64,000 nucleotides of DNA from Holothuria scabra (GCA_037179385.1 CM074185.1:14640866-14704865); one strand, 5' to 3'. Positions 12,600-23,984 are shown, numbered from the stretch's first letter. Numbers and translations: made by a program. The notes: a model not told the origin generated them from the letters alone.

Positions 12600-13710
12600 C
12601 GTAACAGAAACAATAACGCCCCATCTACGAAATTAGAAACTTTAGCTTCCGATTTCTCTATTCAAGGATAGTTTTCTGACATTTTAAGAAAGTTGTATTA
12701 TAAAGACCTACATTTACTTAAGTACTACCAATAACCATTGGTCATTCCTTCAAGTCACAAATGTAGGGTACTCCTAGGCAGTGACTAGTTAATTCTAGTT
12801 AAGGTGAGAGCTAAAGTTTTCGGCAATACTTTTCCTATATCACCTGACACCTTGTGAAGTAGGAGAATGATGGTATTACTTTTATATAGGCATTTATCTT
12901 ACTTTACAAAATTTACCTTTTTATTCTCCCTGGTATCACTTCCTTTCTTTCTCTCAAAATTTTCTTTTTCTTTAAATCTTAGGCGGACGGGAGTTTTCTT
13001 TGTTGGGGCGGGGGCAAGAACATCTTTTGCCCGAATATTGATCAATTACACCATAACATTATCATGTCTTGAGTTCTCCCCAGCACCACCTCCTAGTACG
13101 CCTATGACGGTGACAAATTCGATGGCATTCCTTCTCGTTAAACAACTTTCTCAGAGGACAATTAATGGCAACAGTCACCTGTACCAGGGAGTTCTCTAGC
13201 AACTCCCTGCTCGTACAACGTGTTTTCAATATAACACAAACCAGCTCTCTTCGAGAATCCAAACCCCAAATGATTTTACACCTTACATGATACATCTACT
13301 TGAGCTAATGCTTGCTTCTTCAAGGTGGCATTTTTACCTCTAAGCAGACAGCGTTTGTGCACAACTTCATGAAAACCAATCGACGAAATGATAGCCAAAC
13401 AGAGCCTCTGCAAAAGCTCCATTCCATTAAAAAGGAAAACGAAAGAAAAGAAGAAAAAAAAAAACGGTTACAGTAAGGACAAGTAGTGGGAGATAATTGA
13501 CACAAATGCCTCAGTTCTGTACCTAAGTTAAAATCTTGTCGTCGAAGAGCAGTTTCAAAGTTGAAAATGAAAATTTAATTGTCCATTTTTAAATTCGCAC
13601 ATGTAAAGAACCACTGTGCAGTTTCCATTGTTATTAACTGAATGTTGTATGCAAGGATGCATCGGGAAATTGCAATCGTGCAAATATATGTCATTATGGT
13701 ATATTCGATA
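12600..13710 (+). repeat. Third partial copy of the duplicated module
   Basis: Homologous to 31,030-32,065 of copy 2 and to about 8,520-9,290 of copy 1. Shared runs include CCTATGACGGTGACAA near 13,100, AGAGGACAATTA near 13,153, GACAAGTAGTGGG near 13,478 and AAGGATGCATCGG near 13,652. It continues past the point where copy 1 breaks off (9,297), so copy 1 carries a deletion there. Minus-strand frames in the three copies (8,947-9,216; 31,345-31,731; 13,062-13,295) are partly similar, but the similarity is interrupted by frameshifts. Confidence 0.7.
13178..13216. mobile_element. Short hairpin insertion, related to the one at 1,192
   Basis: CAGGGAGTT (13,185-13,193) and AACTCCCTG (13,201-13,209) form a perfect 9-bp stem with a 7-nt loop. 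The terminal CAGGGAG/CTCCCTG is the same as in the hairpin at 1,192-1,222. Flanking 7-mers CCTGTAC and CTCGTAC agree at 5 of 7 positions, as a decayed 7-bp target duplication would. Copies 1 and 2 of the module lack the hairpin at the equivalent place (after GCAACAGTAACGCG near 9,132 and GCAACGGTGACGCG near 31,641). Confidence 0.55.
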
Positions 13711-15059
13711 TTTGTAAGCAGGAAAAGCTAACTATGATGTAAAGTACTACCAAGGCTATGCGTTCACTGAGAAGGGAACAACATATCTCATTAATTCGTA
13801 GCCAAGCCGTCTGAAATTAATTCCATCATTTATGTATTGACCGAATCATCAAGAGCATATACTAACAATGTCAATTCCAATATATGATAGGAAAAAATTA
13901 CAACTTCTGCTTTCGAATTTAAGGAAAAGGAAGGGTTTTTTTACGGTTCATGAATGTCACATCGTCAAGTACAGGGAAGGAAAATGATTTTTTTTCTGTC
14001 TAGGCTTTGATTGATTTATCTTCATGGTACAAGATGAAAAACGGTACTATCCTCAGTTACTTATTTTTGTCAGTTTATTCAAAGCAAATTCATCAGGGAT
14101 ACACTTTCTCAGAGAAGGCCATGTAGAAAAAAAAATCCAATAATTCGGGTTCCAATCCATAAGTTCTTTTAAAAATCTAAAGAATTAATTTCTTTTAAAG
14201 CAGTATACTGCAAAAAAGCGAATCCGTTTACCCAGTGACCAGCTGGGAAGTACCGTAGTAGCACAACTTATCTCAGCAGATTGCATTAGAAGATCTTACT
14301 TTGTTATCGGTATTTACTATTTACCAACGCTTAGGTACAGGTAGCACTAGTCCATCGAAATTTTAATTTGGTAACAATATACATCTGTGCATTACTTGTA
14401 AATGATTTTATTGATTGCAATGTATTAATTGTAGTGGTATAGTATAATGAATTAAAAACGGTGCCATTTAGAGACTAAAACCAAAATAATTTATTTTAAG
14501 AGAAAGATTCTCCTACCCTCTTTTCAGCGGAGTGGTGGTACATGTTTACAGATGTTATGTTTGTGTGAAAAAGTTGTAATTGCTGAATGGTATGGATTGG
14601 CATGAACTTTAAGTGAAACAAGGAACTACAGGGTAAACATAAGGCATTAAAACAAGAAAGTTAAAGCATTGTGTTGGGGAAAGGTGTCGCATGGCCTTAA
14701 TAATTTTTTTTCTCACGAAAATAAGTGAACAGCCTCAGAATTCTTATTTAAATGAAAAGCTGAGATATTTTATTGAATGCAACAAAGAAATTGCCTGTTG
14801 CCAACGAAAATTACGAATTAATGAGGTTTTACCGTAATTGCAGTTCAATAAGACTCCAGGTGAATCTGTTGAAAGATATTTTTCTTTGATTAAGCCTTCG
14901 AAATTTAGAAAAATTTTCTTTCATTAGTTACGTCCAAGAGACGTCAATGCCAGAGGTTCTGTGGGTTTTTCTCCTAGACCCCACAGATGGTCTTTGAACG
15001 GGCCTCTTGACCTCACATATATTGGCTCGAGATCAGGGGCCGCGGAGCGGATTTTTAAG
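13711..15059. other. Stretch with no recognised gene or repeat
   Basis: AT-rich, with stops in all frames and no splice-bounded exon noticed. A 101-codon minus-strand frame starting near 15,229 covers the GC-richer 14,930-15,110 patch and looks like a chance frame through a repeat. Confidence 0.4.
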
Positions 15060-15110
15060 TGAAGAGCAGTGGCGTAGCCAATGGGGGACAGGGGGCAACT
15101 TGCCCCACCT
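15060..15110 (+). repeat. GC-rich dispersed repeat (GTGGCGTAGCCAATGGGGG)
   Basis: GCAGTGGCGTAGCCAATGGG is followed by ACAGGGGGCAACTTGCCCC. Related pieces are at 3,719-3,770, 21,985-22,035 (opposite strand) and near 63,660. This is a high-copy GC-rich motif rather than a gene. Confidence 0.5.
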
Positions 15111-15987
15111 AAAAAATATTTGGGGGAAATTTGGGGAATTTGGGGAAATTTCAAGTTGACGAAATAGTACTTCCTTCCCCTATTTCTTAAAATTTTTCTA
15201 ACTATAAGTAATCGTGAAATATTTCTCATGCATAACTGGTATTTCCATGCAACGTATTTCCCCAGATCTAATCTGTGTCACTGCAGCATAAAGCGCGCTT
15301 GACTCACGTTCCGCAGAAATGTTCTCTCTGCAGCAGCGTGAATGGTCTCCGGTACACGTGCAGGGTATTTTGATCAGTTCAGCGTATACTGCACAACACT
15401 GACAGGCTATAAGACCGGAGCATAGGATACCATCATCGAGCTAGTTCTCTACGTATTGTTGAGCTAATGTTATGTTCATCAACTTGAGGCACTATTGGAT
15501 AATTCGTTGCTAATAAGTGGTAACATTATCATAACCTCGTGAACGAAATATTCCCTCATTTAATTATCACATTTTCCGTTTGTTTTCGTTTCACAACCAT
15601 TATATTTATATTCGATTTAAGGCTGTCAGCAATACATACCGGTGGGCCTCAGAGTTTCCAATTTTTCCCTTTTATATATATTATGAACAAATTGTCTCCT
15701 TTAAAATTTTCAGGACAAGAAAAATATGGCATTCTAAGCATGCAGTAATGAAGCACAGGGAGTGTCATTTCCTGCAATCTAGGGTTTTTTAGCGAAATTT
15801 CCCCCGGCGGGACGCTCCGCGCAAACCGGTGGTCGCGCTCCGTGTATCACTCTCACCCGTCACTAAAGTTAACAACGCCCTTGGTTAGGTTAAGTTAGGC
15901 GAGGTTTAACAGCCCAGTTCCCAACCTATGGTTGACAGCGCCCTGTGTTAAGTTTAAGCATTTAATGGCCTCCGATCCTACAAGCTA
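15111..15987. other. Left flank of the tandem array; no gene
   Basis: The stretch includes a GC-rich patch at about 15,797-15,850 (GGCGGGACGCTCCGCGCAAA) and GGTTAGGTTAAGTTAGGCG near 15,882. It ends with CCTACAAGCTA directly before the array. Two overlapping frames of about 70 codons near 15,540-15,790 have no domain features. Confidence 0.45.
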
Positions 15988-16182
15988 CAATCTTGGACAA
16001 AACTCCTTGGGACACCCCGCTCCCCTTCGCAATGTTGACCACAGTTAGCCTATTCACGGCATACAGTCATTCTTTCAGCGCAACATTGAAAGGGGGAGCG
16101 GGGGAGGGGAATTCATGTAAGCCTTTGAACTGAAATTCAAGAATATTATGGTAAAGTGTCCCAACAGTTTTGTCCAAGATTG
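15988..16182. mobile_element. Module A: 195-bp nested fold-back element (type copy)
   Basis: The outer arms CAATCTTGGACAAAACT / AGTTTTGTCCAAGATTG are perfect and continue as TTGGGACAC / GTGTCCCAA. An inner pair, CCCCGCTCCCC...CAATGTTG / CAACATTG...GGGGGAGCGGGG, encloses a loop of about 45 nt. The right half also holds about 50 nt of unpaired sequence. In inner copies the arms gain CTCAGA / TCTGAG from B, but not at the outer array borders. This marks CAATC...GATTG as the true ends of A. The left border follows CTA and the right border precedes CAGTA. No exact target duplication is visible. Confidence 0.7.
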
Positions 16183-17331
16183 TCTGAGAATTTCGGGAAG
16201 TTAGAACTACTTGCGTCACACAGTAGAAAGTGTCATTTTGTCTTGATGGGTTGATTTGCAAAAGGGAACAAGTTAAAGCGCCCGATCGTTTATGTAGCTG
16301 TTCTCAACAGTGACTTGTGTTTGGTTTACACTGTCTAAAAATAAAAAGAATATTGAAAAAATGTTCGTGTTTATGTATTTTAAATTTGTTCAAAACAGTG
16401 ACGTGTTACCTGACAAGTGCATTTTGGAGAACAGAGGCACTGATGCATCCTGCCTATTACTTCATTTTAAAGTAATTTACCGTGTTTTCTCAAGAAAAAA
16501 TATGCCGTACATGCGAGCTTGACGAGACCGGCAGTGAAAGATAAGTTTAACCCAACGGTCTACCATTTATTTTGAAAGCAAATTTGGAAGCAAAACGCAA
16601 TGAAATTGCTTCGGTTTAAAGAGGGAAAAAAGCATGCGTAACCAGTTTCATGTAACGTGAAAAATGGAGTCACAGGGGTGCAATTTGCTTCAAAATATGC
16701 CAAAAACCAGCCTTAACTAACGATCTACCATCGTTATATTTTAAAAGATTGGATCTCAGATGTGCCTTTAACATTTCATGGTAGATCGTGGCGCTCTTTC
16801 AGTTAAAATCTCGTCTCCTTAACACCAGTTTGCAATAGCAGTCAGAGTTTTCTATCCAAGAAATTGTTTTAGTTATATGTATATATATATACTCTCTATC
16901 GGAATAGAACGTATCCTGGCAATTTCCCGGGCCTGAAAAATATTCAAAAGTCTCGTTCCACATTTCAAATGTTAAATTATTGGCTCTAAAATTGCTTCCT
17001 CCAAGCTTAAACATGTTTTAACTGGTTTTGCATCTGTATTACGAGGAGGAATTGGTAGGCGTTCCGCCCGTACCTCTGCCCATGGCTTACGAGATGCAAA
17101 TTCCCCAAGAATACCTGCAACAGTCTATTCTTTATTTTCGTCCCGACTCTAAATAAATGTATACAAATGAACCAAACAACACATTATAACAACACTTTAT
17201 GTTACTAACTCTTTATGCTACAATCCTCAGACCTATAAGCCTCCGAAAAAGCTTTTCCCAAAAAGTCGGCTCGAAAAATGAAGCATTATCTATTGAATTT
17301 GTTCTCGTAAATAATACGCGTGGAGCTCAGA
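16183..17331. repeat. Array module B, unit 1
   Basis: B starts TCTGAGAATTTCGGG and ends GTGGAGCTCAGA, so its two ends carry the 6-bp inverted pair TCTGAG/CTCAGA. Inside is a perfect 12-bp inverted repeat, ACGATCTACCAT (16,720-16,731) and ATGGTAGATCGT (16,778-16,789), plus a TATATG/ATATATAT run near 16,876. This unit is marked by GTGGAGCTC near its right end, where later units read GTAGAGCTC, and by a 6-A run before TATGCC near 16,500. No coding signature. Confidence 0.85.
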
Positions 17332-18675
17332 CAATCTTGGACAAAACTCCTTGGGACACCCCGCTCCCCTTCGCAATGTTGACCACAGTTAGCCTATTCA
17401 CGGCATACAGTCATTCTTTCAGCGCAACATTGAAAGGGGGAGCGGGGGAGAAAATTCATGTAAGCCTTTGAACTGAAATTCAAGAATATTATGGTAAAGT
17501 GTCCCAACAGTTTTGTCCAAGATTGTCTGAGAATTTCGGGAAGTTAGAACTACTTGCGTCACACAGTAGAAAGTGTCATTTTGTCTTGATGGGTTGATTT
17601 GCAAAAGGGAACAAGTTAAAGCGCCCGATCGTTTATGTAGCTGTTCTCAACAGTGACTTGTGTTTGGTTTACACTGTCTAAAAATAAAAAGAATATTGAA
17701 AAAATGTTCGTGTTTATGTATTTTAAATTTGTTCAAAACAGTGACGTGTTACCTGACAAGTGCATTTTGGAGAACAGAGGCACTGATGCATCCTGCCTAT
17801 TACTTCATTTTAAAGTAATTTACCGTGTTTTCTCAAGAAAAAAATATGCCGTACATGCGAGCTTGACGAGACCGGCAGTGAAAGATAAGTTTAACCCAAC
17901 GGTCTACCATTTATTTTGAAAGCAAATTTGGAAGCAAAACGCAATGAAATTGCTTCGGTTTAAAGAGGGAAAAAAGCATGCGTAACCAGTTTCATGTAAC
18001 GTGAAAAATGGAGTCACAGGGGTGCAATTTGCTTCAAAATATGCCAAAAACCAGCCTTAACTAACGATCTACCATCGTTATATTTTAAAAGATTGGATCT
18101 CAGATGTGCCTTTAACATTTCATGGTAGATCGTGGCGCTCTTTCAGTTAAAATCTCGTCTCCTTAACACCAGTTTGCAATAGCAGTCAGAGTTTTCTATC
18201 CAAGAAATTGTTTTAGTTATATGTATATATATATACTCTCTATCGGAATAGAACGTATCCTGGCAATTTCCCGGGCCTGAAAAATATTCAAAAGTCTCGT
18301 TCCACATTTCAAATGTTAAATTATTGGCTCTAAAATTGCTTCCTCCAAGCTTAAACATGTTTTAACTGGTTTTGCATCTGTATTACGAGGAGGAATTGGT
18401 AGGCGTTCCGCCCGTACCTCTGCCCATGGCTTACGAGATGCAAATTCCCCAAGAATACCTGCAACAGTCTATTCTTTATTTTCGTCCCGACTCTAAATAA
18501 ATGTATACAAATGAACCAAACAACACATTATAACAACACTTTATGTTACTAACTCTTTATGCTACAATCCTCAGACCTATAAGCCTCCGAAAAAGCTTTT
18601 CCCAAAAAGTCGGCTCGAAAAATGAAGCATTATCTATTGAATTTGTTCTCGTAAATAATACGCGTAGAGCTCAGA
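17332..18675. repeat. Array unit 2 (A2-B2)
   Basis: A2 (17,332-17,525) is distinguished by GGGGGAGAAAATTC where the other A copies read GGGGAATTC. B2 carries a 7-A run before TATGCC near 17,836. Otherwise it matches unit 1 almost base for base, including the internal 12-bp inverted repeat. Confidence 0.85.
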
Positions 18676-20020
18676 CAATCTTGGACAAAACTCCTTGGGA
18701 CACCCCGCTCCCCTTCGCAATGTTGACCACAGTTAGCCTATTCACGGCATACAGTCATTCTTTCAGCGCAACATTGAAAGGGGGAGCGGGGGAGGGGAAT
18801 TCATGTAAGCCTTTGAACTGAAATTCAAGAATATTATGGTAAAGTGTCCCAACAGTTTTGTCCAAGATTGTCTGAGAATTTCGGGAAGTTAGAACTACTT
18901 GCGTCACACAGTAGAAAGTGTCATTTTGTCTTGATGGGTTGATTTGCAAAAGGGAACAAGTTAAAGCGCCCGATCGTTTATGTAGCTGTTCTCAACAGTG
19001 ACTTGTGTTTGGTTTACACTGTCTAAAAATAAAAAGAATATTGAAAAAATGTTCGTGTTTATGTATTTTAAATTTGTTCAAAACAGTGACGTGTTACCTG
19101 ACAAGTGCATTTTGGAGAACAGAGGCACTGATGCATCCTGCCTATTACTTCATTTTAAAGTAATTTACCGTGTTTTCTCAAGAAAAAAATATGCCGTACA
19201 TGCGAGCTTGACGAGACCGGCAGTGAAAGATAAGTTTAACCCAACGGTCTACCATTTATTTTGAAAGCAAATTTGGAAGCAAAACGCAATGAAATTGCTT
19301 CGGTTTAAAGAGGGAAAAAAGCATGCGTAACCAGTTTCATGTAACGTGAAAAATGGAGTCACAGGGGTGCAATTTGCTTCAAAATATGCCAAAAACCAGC
19401 CTTAACTAACGATCTACCATCGTTATATTTTAAAAGATTGGATCTCAGATGTGCCTTTAACATTTCATGGTAGATCGTGGCGCTCTTTCAGTTAAAATCT
19501 CGTCTCCTTAACACCAGTTTGCAATAGCAGTCAGAGTTTTCTATCCAAGAAATTGTTTTAGTTATATGTATATATATATACTCTCTATCGGAATAGAACG
19601 TATCCTGGCAATTTCCCGGGCCTGAAAAATATTCAAAAGTCTCGTTCCACATTTCAAATGTTAAATTATTGGCTCTAAAATTGCTTCCTCCAAGCTTAAA
19701 CATGTTTTAACTGGTTTTGCATCTGTATTACGAGGAGGAATTGGTAGGCGTTCCGCCCGTACCTCTGCCCATGGCTTACGAGATGCAAATTCCCCAAGAA
19801 TACCTGCAACAGTCTATTCTTTATTTTCGTCCCGACTCTAAATAAATGTATACAAATGAACCAAACAACACATTATAACAACACTTTATGTTACTAACTC
19901 TTTATGCTACAATCCTCAGACCTATAAGCCTCCGAAAAAGCTTTTCCCAAAAAGTCGGCTCGAAAAATGAAGCATTATCTATTGAATTTGTTCTCGTAAA
20001 TAATACGCGTAGAGCTCAGA
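18676..20020. repeat. Array unit 3 (A3-B3)
   Basis: A3 (18,676-18,870) has the GGGGGAGCGGGGGAGGGG form seen in A1 and A5. B3 shares the 7-A run with B2. The right end reads GTAGAGCTCAGA. Length is 1,345 bp. Confidence 0.85.
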
Positions 20021-21362
20021 CAATCTTGGACAAAACTCCTTGGGACACCCCGCTCCCCTTCGCAATGTTGACCACAGTTAGCCTATTCACGGCATACAGT
20101 CATTCTTTCAGCGCAACATTGAAAGGGGAGCGGGGAGGGGAATTCATGTAAGCCTTTGAACTGAAATTCAAGAATATTATGGTAAAGTGTCCCAACAGTT
20201 TTGTCCAAGATTGTCTGAGAATTTCGGGAAGTTAGAACTACTTGCGTCACACAGTAGAAAGTGTCATTTTGTCTTGATGGGTTGATTTGCAAAAGGGAAC
20301 AAGTTAAAGCGCCCGATCGTTTATGTAGCTGTTCTCAACAGTGACTTGTGTTTGGTTTACACTGTCTAAAAATAAAAAGAATATTGAAAAAATGTTCGTG
20401 TTTATGTATTTTAAATTTGTTCAAAACAGTGACGTGTTACCTGACAAGTGCATTTTGGAGAACAGAGGCACTGATGCATCCTGCCTATTACTTCATTTTA
20501 AAGTAATTTACCGTGTTTTCTCAAGAAAAAATATGCCGTACATGCGAGCTTGACGAGACCGGCAGTGAAAGATAAGTTTAACCCAACGGTCTACCATTTA
20601 TTTTGAAAGCAAATTTGGAAGCAAAACGCAATGAAATTGCTTCGGTTTAAAGAGGGAAAAAAGCATGCGTAACCAGTTTCATGTAACGTGAAAAATGGAG
20701 TCACAGGGGTGCAATTTGCTTCAAAATATGCCAAAAACCAGCCTTAACTAACGATCTACCATCGTTATATTTTAAAAGATTGGATCTCAGATGTGCCTTT
20801 AACATTTCATGGTAGATCGTGGCGCTCTTTCAGTTAAAATCTCGTCTCCTTAACACCAGTTTGCAATAGCAGTCAGAGTTTTCTATCCAAGAAATTGTTT
20901 TAGTTATATGTATATATATATACTCTCTATCGGAATAGAACGTATCCTGGCAATTTCCCGGGCCTGAAAAATATTCAAAAGTCTCGTTCCACATTTCAAA
21001 TGTTAAATTATTGGCTCTAAAATTGCTTCCTCCAAGCTTAAACATGTTTTAACTGGTTTTGCATCTGTATTACGAGGAGGAATTGGTAGGCGTTCCGCCC
21101 GTACCTCTGCCCATGGCTTACGAGATGCAAATTCCCCAAGAATACCTGCAACAGTCTATTCTTTATTTTCGTCCCGACTCTAAATAAATGTATACAAATG
21201 AACCAAACAACACATTATAACAACACTTTATGTTACTAACTCTTTATGCTACAATCCTCAGACCTATAAGCCTCCGAAAAAGCTTTTCCCAAAAAGTCGG
21301 CTCGAAAAATGAAGCATTATCTATTGAATTTGTTCTCGTAAATAATACGCGTAGAGCTCAGA
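20021..21362. repeat. Array unit 4 (A4-B4)
   Basis: A4 (20,021-20,213) is 2 bp shorter than A1 because its G-runs are shorter (GGGGAGCGGGGAGGGG). B4 has the 6-A run shared with B1. The mosaic of shared variants (6 A in units 1 and 4; 7 A in units 2 and 3) suggests exchange or stepwise amplification, not simple serial duplication. Confidence 0.85.
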
Positions 21363-21557
21363 CAATCTTGGACAAAACTCCTTGGGACACCCCGCTCCCC
21401 TTCGCAATGTTGACCACAGTTAGCCTATTCACGGCATACAGTCACTCTTTCAGCGCAACATTGAAAGGGGGAGCGGGGGAGGGGAATTCATGTAAGCCTT
21501 TGAACTGAAATTCAGGAATATTATGGCAAAGTGTCCCAACAGTTTTGTCCAAGATTG
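21363..21557. repeat. Terminal A module (A5), most diverged copy
   Basis: It has the same fold-back structure as A1. Private changes include CACTCTTTC for CATTCTTTC, CAGGAATATTATGGCAAAG for CAAGAATATTATGGTAAAG, and loss of the TCTGAG extension. It is followed at once by CAGTACCGGGCCGG, unrelated to B. A lone end copy that escapes homogenisation fits an array edge. Confidence 0.8.
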
Positions 21558-21984
21558 CAGTACCGGGCCGGTTATAGACTGGTCTTTCTCTGTGTTTAAC
21601 CATCGATGGAGCTAAAAATAATAGCTTACCGTTGCCAAGACATAATAACCCTGTAAACTCGGACAAACGTATGATGTTTACCTTATTTTTAAAGGACTGG
21701 TTCGGAAAATTAATCTATTTAATCTTTTCGGAAAATTAATCCAATTGATCACTGGGGATGGGGGTGACAATTACGGGCCCATGATGACATTGTCCAAACT
21801 CTATGTATATAGTAGGCAGCTTCAGGATCTTGTAGGCCATGTATTAACTTATTTAACATTACATGACGTCATGATAATCTTTTTTATTATCATAAATTTA
21901 CGTATTTTGTAAATAATACATGCACCTTTACCTTGAAAGTATACTTTAACTGAAAATATACTGAAACTGAAACGTTTGGGGGAA
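21558..21984. other. Right flank of the array; no gene
   Basis: It contains a near-direct repeat of CGGAAAATTAATC (about 21,704 and 21,729) and AT-rich DNA. No coding or RNA feature was recognised. Confidence 0.45.
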
Positions 21985-22035
21985 ATTTTCGAGCTTTGCC
22001 CCCGTGGAAAATATCCTAGCTACTCCACTGGTGAA
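21985..22035 (-). repeat. GC-rich dispersed repeat, GTGGAGTAGCTAGG form
   Basis: The reverse strand reads CCAGTGGAGTAGCTAGGATA then TTTTCCACGGGGGC. This is the same class as GTGGCGTAGCCA at 15,066. A run of 8 G follows at about 22,026. The 115-codon plus-strand frame starting at 22,047 lies just beyond and shows no domain. Confidence 0.45.
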
Positions 22036-23159
22036 GGGGGGGGATAATGATTATCACCAAAGGGGCCCAATATGTTCAACAATATAAGAACAATCTCGAG
22101 CGTCGCAAAATGCCTCCGGCAAAAAAGTGGGGGATTAAGACCCTCCCCAGCACCCTCGTCTCCGCGATTCGGGCTCGAGCCACCGAGCCCATATTGCCGT
22201 TCAAACCGCAATGTCTTATTCAGCATTCCATTGAAAAAGTGTTTCAGGTTAGAGACCCCTCCCCAAGGAATGCTAGCCTAGATTCGCCCGTGACCGCATG
22301 TGTCCTGTTTCCGGGCAACTATAGCACAATAATATTAAATTGCTCGCATGTCATGAAAAGGAGTTACATAGGCCTATCTCAAGTTCAAACTTGAACTTGC
22401 GTTGAAAATTAAATAAATGGAACACATTAAGTAGCAAAGAAAATACATGTGCTCACTCTTGAATTACTTAATTCGATCGGTTTAATATCTACTAGAAGAA
22501 TTGTTTCGATGAGATTATTGCGTTTTGTATAGCCATGGAATTCATTCCTTTAAAATGGTGTCATGTCTTTTCAAAACTTAATAAAACGTGGGAAATAAAA
22601 ATTAATTAATAACACGTGTTCACAAACGTATATCATCTACGCAAAGCGATTTCCTACTGGAATGTCTTTCATATTTGAAGTTGTACCTATATTCTTAGTA
22701 CCTCACTTTTCGATTATCCGAAACAATTGATGGAAATCAGATTATTGATCTATAAAAATGACCTGCACCACAAATTTTACTTCAATCAGTTTTACTGTTT
22801 TTACAGATTTAGTAGAAGCGTAGACACTTTATTTCTTTTTTGTCTACGATTTGCCACATTTGTCGCTGCCGAAATTTGATCCATGCAAAAAGCTTAGTTT
22901 CTTTGATTTTTATCCTCGCACGGAGTGCTTTCACTAACGTCACAAGCCCTGTCCTTTTGACGGGCAGAAATTGGTGTTGTGCGCTAGATAGTGTAGCTAA
23001 CAGAGACGCAATTGCGATGGTTCATACGGGGGGCCCTTTTTCTCTTTTCTTGTAAAATATTCCCACAACTTATGGAATTGGTCTTGCCTGCTAGACGAGT
23101 TTGTAAGTGTTGCACACAAATTTAGCTAGGTATTTTACGAGGCAAGCACACGAAGGTAG
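22036..23159. other. Stretch with overlapping chance frames, no supported gene
   Basis: Open frames of 115, 69 and 71 codons (plus) and 68 codons (minus) overlap in the GC-richer 22,080-22,280 portion. No two are compatible, and none shows a family motif or splice context. The remainder is AT-rich. Confidence 0.4.
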
Positions 23160-23280
23160 ATTAGATCAATGACGCTCTAGGACCTCCCTTCCATCCAGAG
23201 AATGTTTCAAGGAGCTTATTTTGCTGAATGTTTGAAATAGTATCCGGCAATGCAGAATGAGAATAATATTTTCTCCTCTC
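23160..23280 (+). repeat. Dispersed repeat, pair of 25,464-25,580
   Basis: GACGCTCTAGGACC ... CATCCAGAGAATGTTT ... TTTGCTGAATGTTTGAAATA ... GCAGAATGAGAATAATATTT aligns with the segment at 25,464-25,580 (GACGCTCTGGCATT ... GCTGAATGTATGTAATGGCA). The pair is direct, about 2.3 kb apart and moderately diverged. Confidence 0.5.
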
Positions 23281-23984
23281 CCCATAAAAAAAATAAAATA
23301 GAAAAAATTCAATATAAAAACTATTTAACAATTTGATACATTGTAAAATGGCCTGCTAATATTTAAAACCCTTAGTGCTTACGACTGTGACTTTCAGGAA
23401 TGTTAGCAGTACCAAACAACCTGCCGGGTTTTAAAGATTTTTTTTTTTTGTGCGCCCACCGGAACCAGGAGTCTTATCTGCTTACAATAAAAGTCAATGC
23501 ACTTTTCTTGGAAAATTATCATCAACACCTGGATACGTTTATGACGATACTACAGTTAAAATGTAAAAATGAACAATACTCGAGTAGTCGATGACCTGTA
23601 TCAACAAATTTATCGGAATATTTATATATCTTTATTAAGTTAGTTTGTGTTCTTGTAAATGATATGCATCGACGGACGAGTTAAAACAAAAAATGGTATA
23701 ATTTGTCGAAATGACAGAATTTTAAAGTAGATTTGGAATCTTTTTCTCCTTGACTTTTCATCATGACGTTTCTGGAATACAATCTAGTTAAAAATTCAGG
23801 AGTAACGTGACATTTGCCGTTAATATACTTGGCAATTCACTGTAAAATGGTAGCCGAAAACTATCGTCAAGTGTACATTTTTTTCATGGAAAAACCTCAG
23901 GCTTATATAAAATCATATTGATTTGTAATGATACTGAACATCTGTAAACAATCGGGACACTAATTCAGACCTAAAACAGAAGGT
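23281..23984. other. AT-rich stretch without a recognised gene
   Basis: A 64-codon plus-strand frame at 23,400-23,594 has no domain. I saw no repeat pairing with the rest of the window. Confidence 0.4.

Larger units (their letters stand above)
15988..21557. repeat. Tandem array (A-B)x4-A bounded by fold-back module A
   Basis: Five A modules alternate with four B modules. A is at 15,988-16,182, 17,332-17,525, 18,676-18,870, 20,021-20,213 and 21,363-21,557. B is at 16,183-17,331, 17,526-18,675, 18,871-20,020 and 20,214-21,362. Start-to-start spacing is 1,344, 1,344, 1,345 and 1,342 bp. Each A opens with CAATCTTGGACAAAACT and closes with AGTTTTGTCCAAGATTG. The array begins and ends exactly at these termini. 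Copies are nearly identical. Every unit has the same 60-92-codon frames on both strands, none resembling a protein, so I treat it as non-coding. It could be a transposon multiplied tandemly or a satellite built on a MITE-containing unit. Confidence 0.9.

Noticed and set aside
16310..21508. Repeated open frames of 60-92 codons on both strands in every array unit
   Set aside because: They recur only because the units are nearly identical. They overlap on both strands and have no domain, start context or splice signals.
22047..22394. 115-codon frame downstream of the array
   Set aside because: Overlaps frames in other phases in a GC-rich repeat-derived patch, with no motif.
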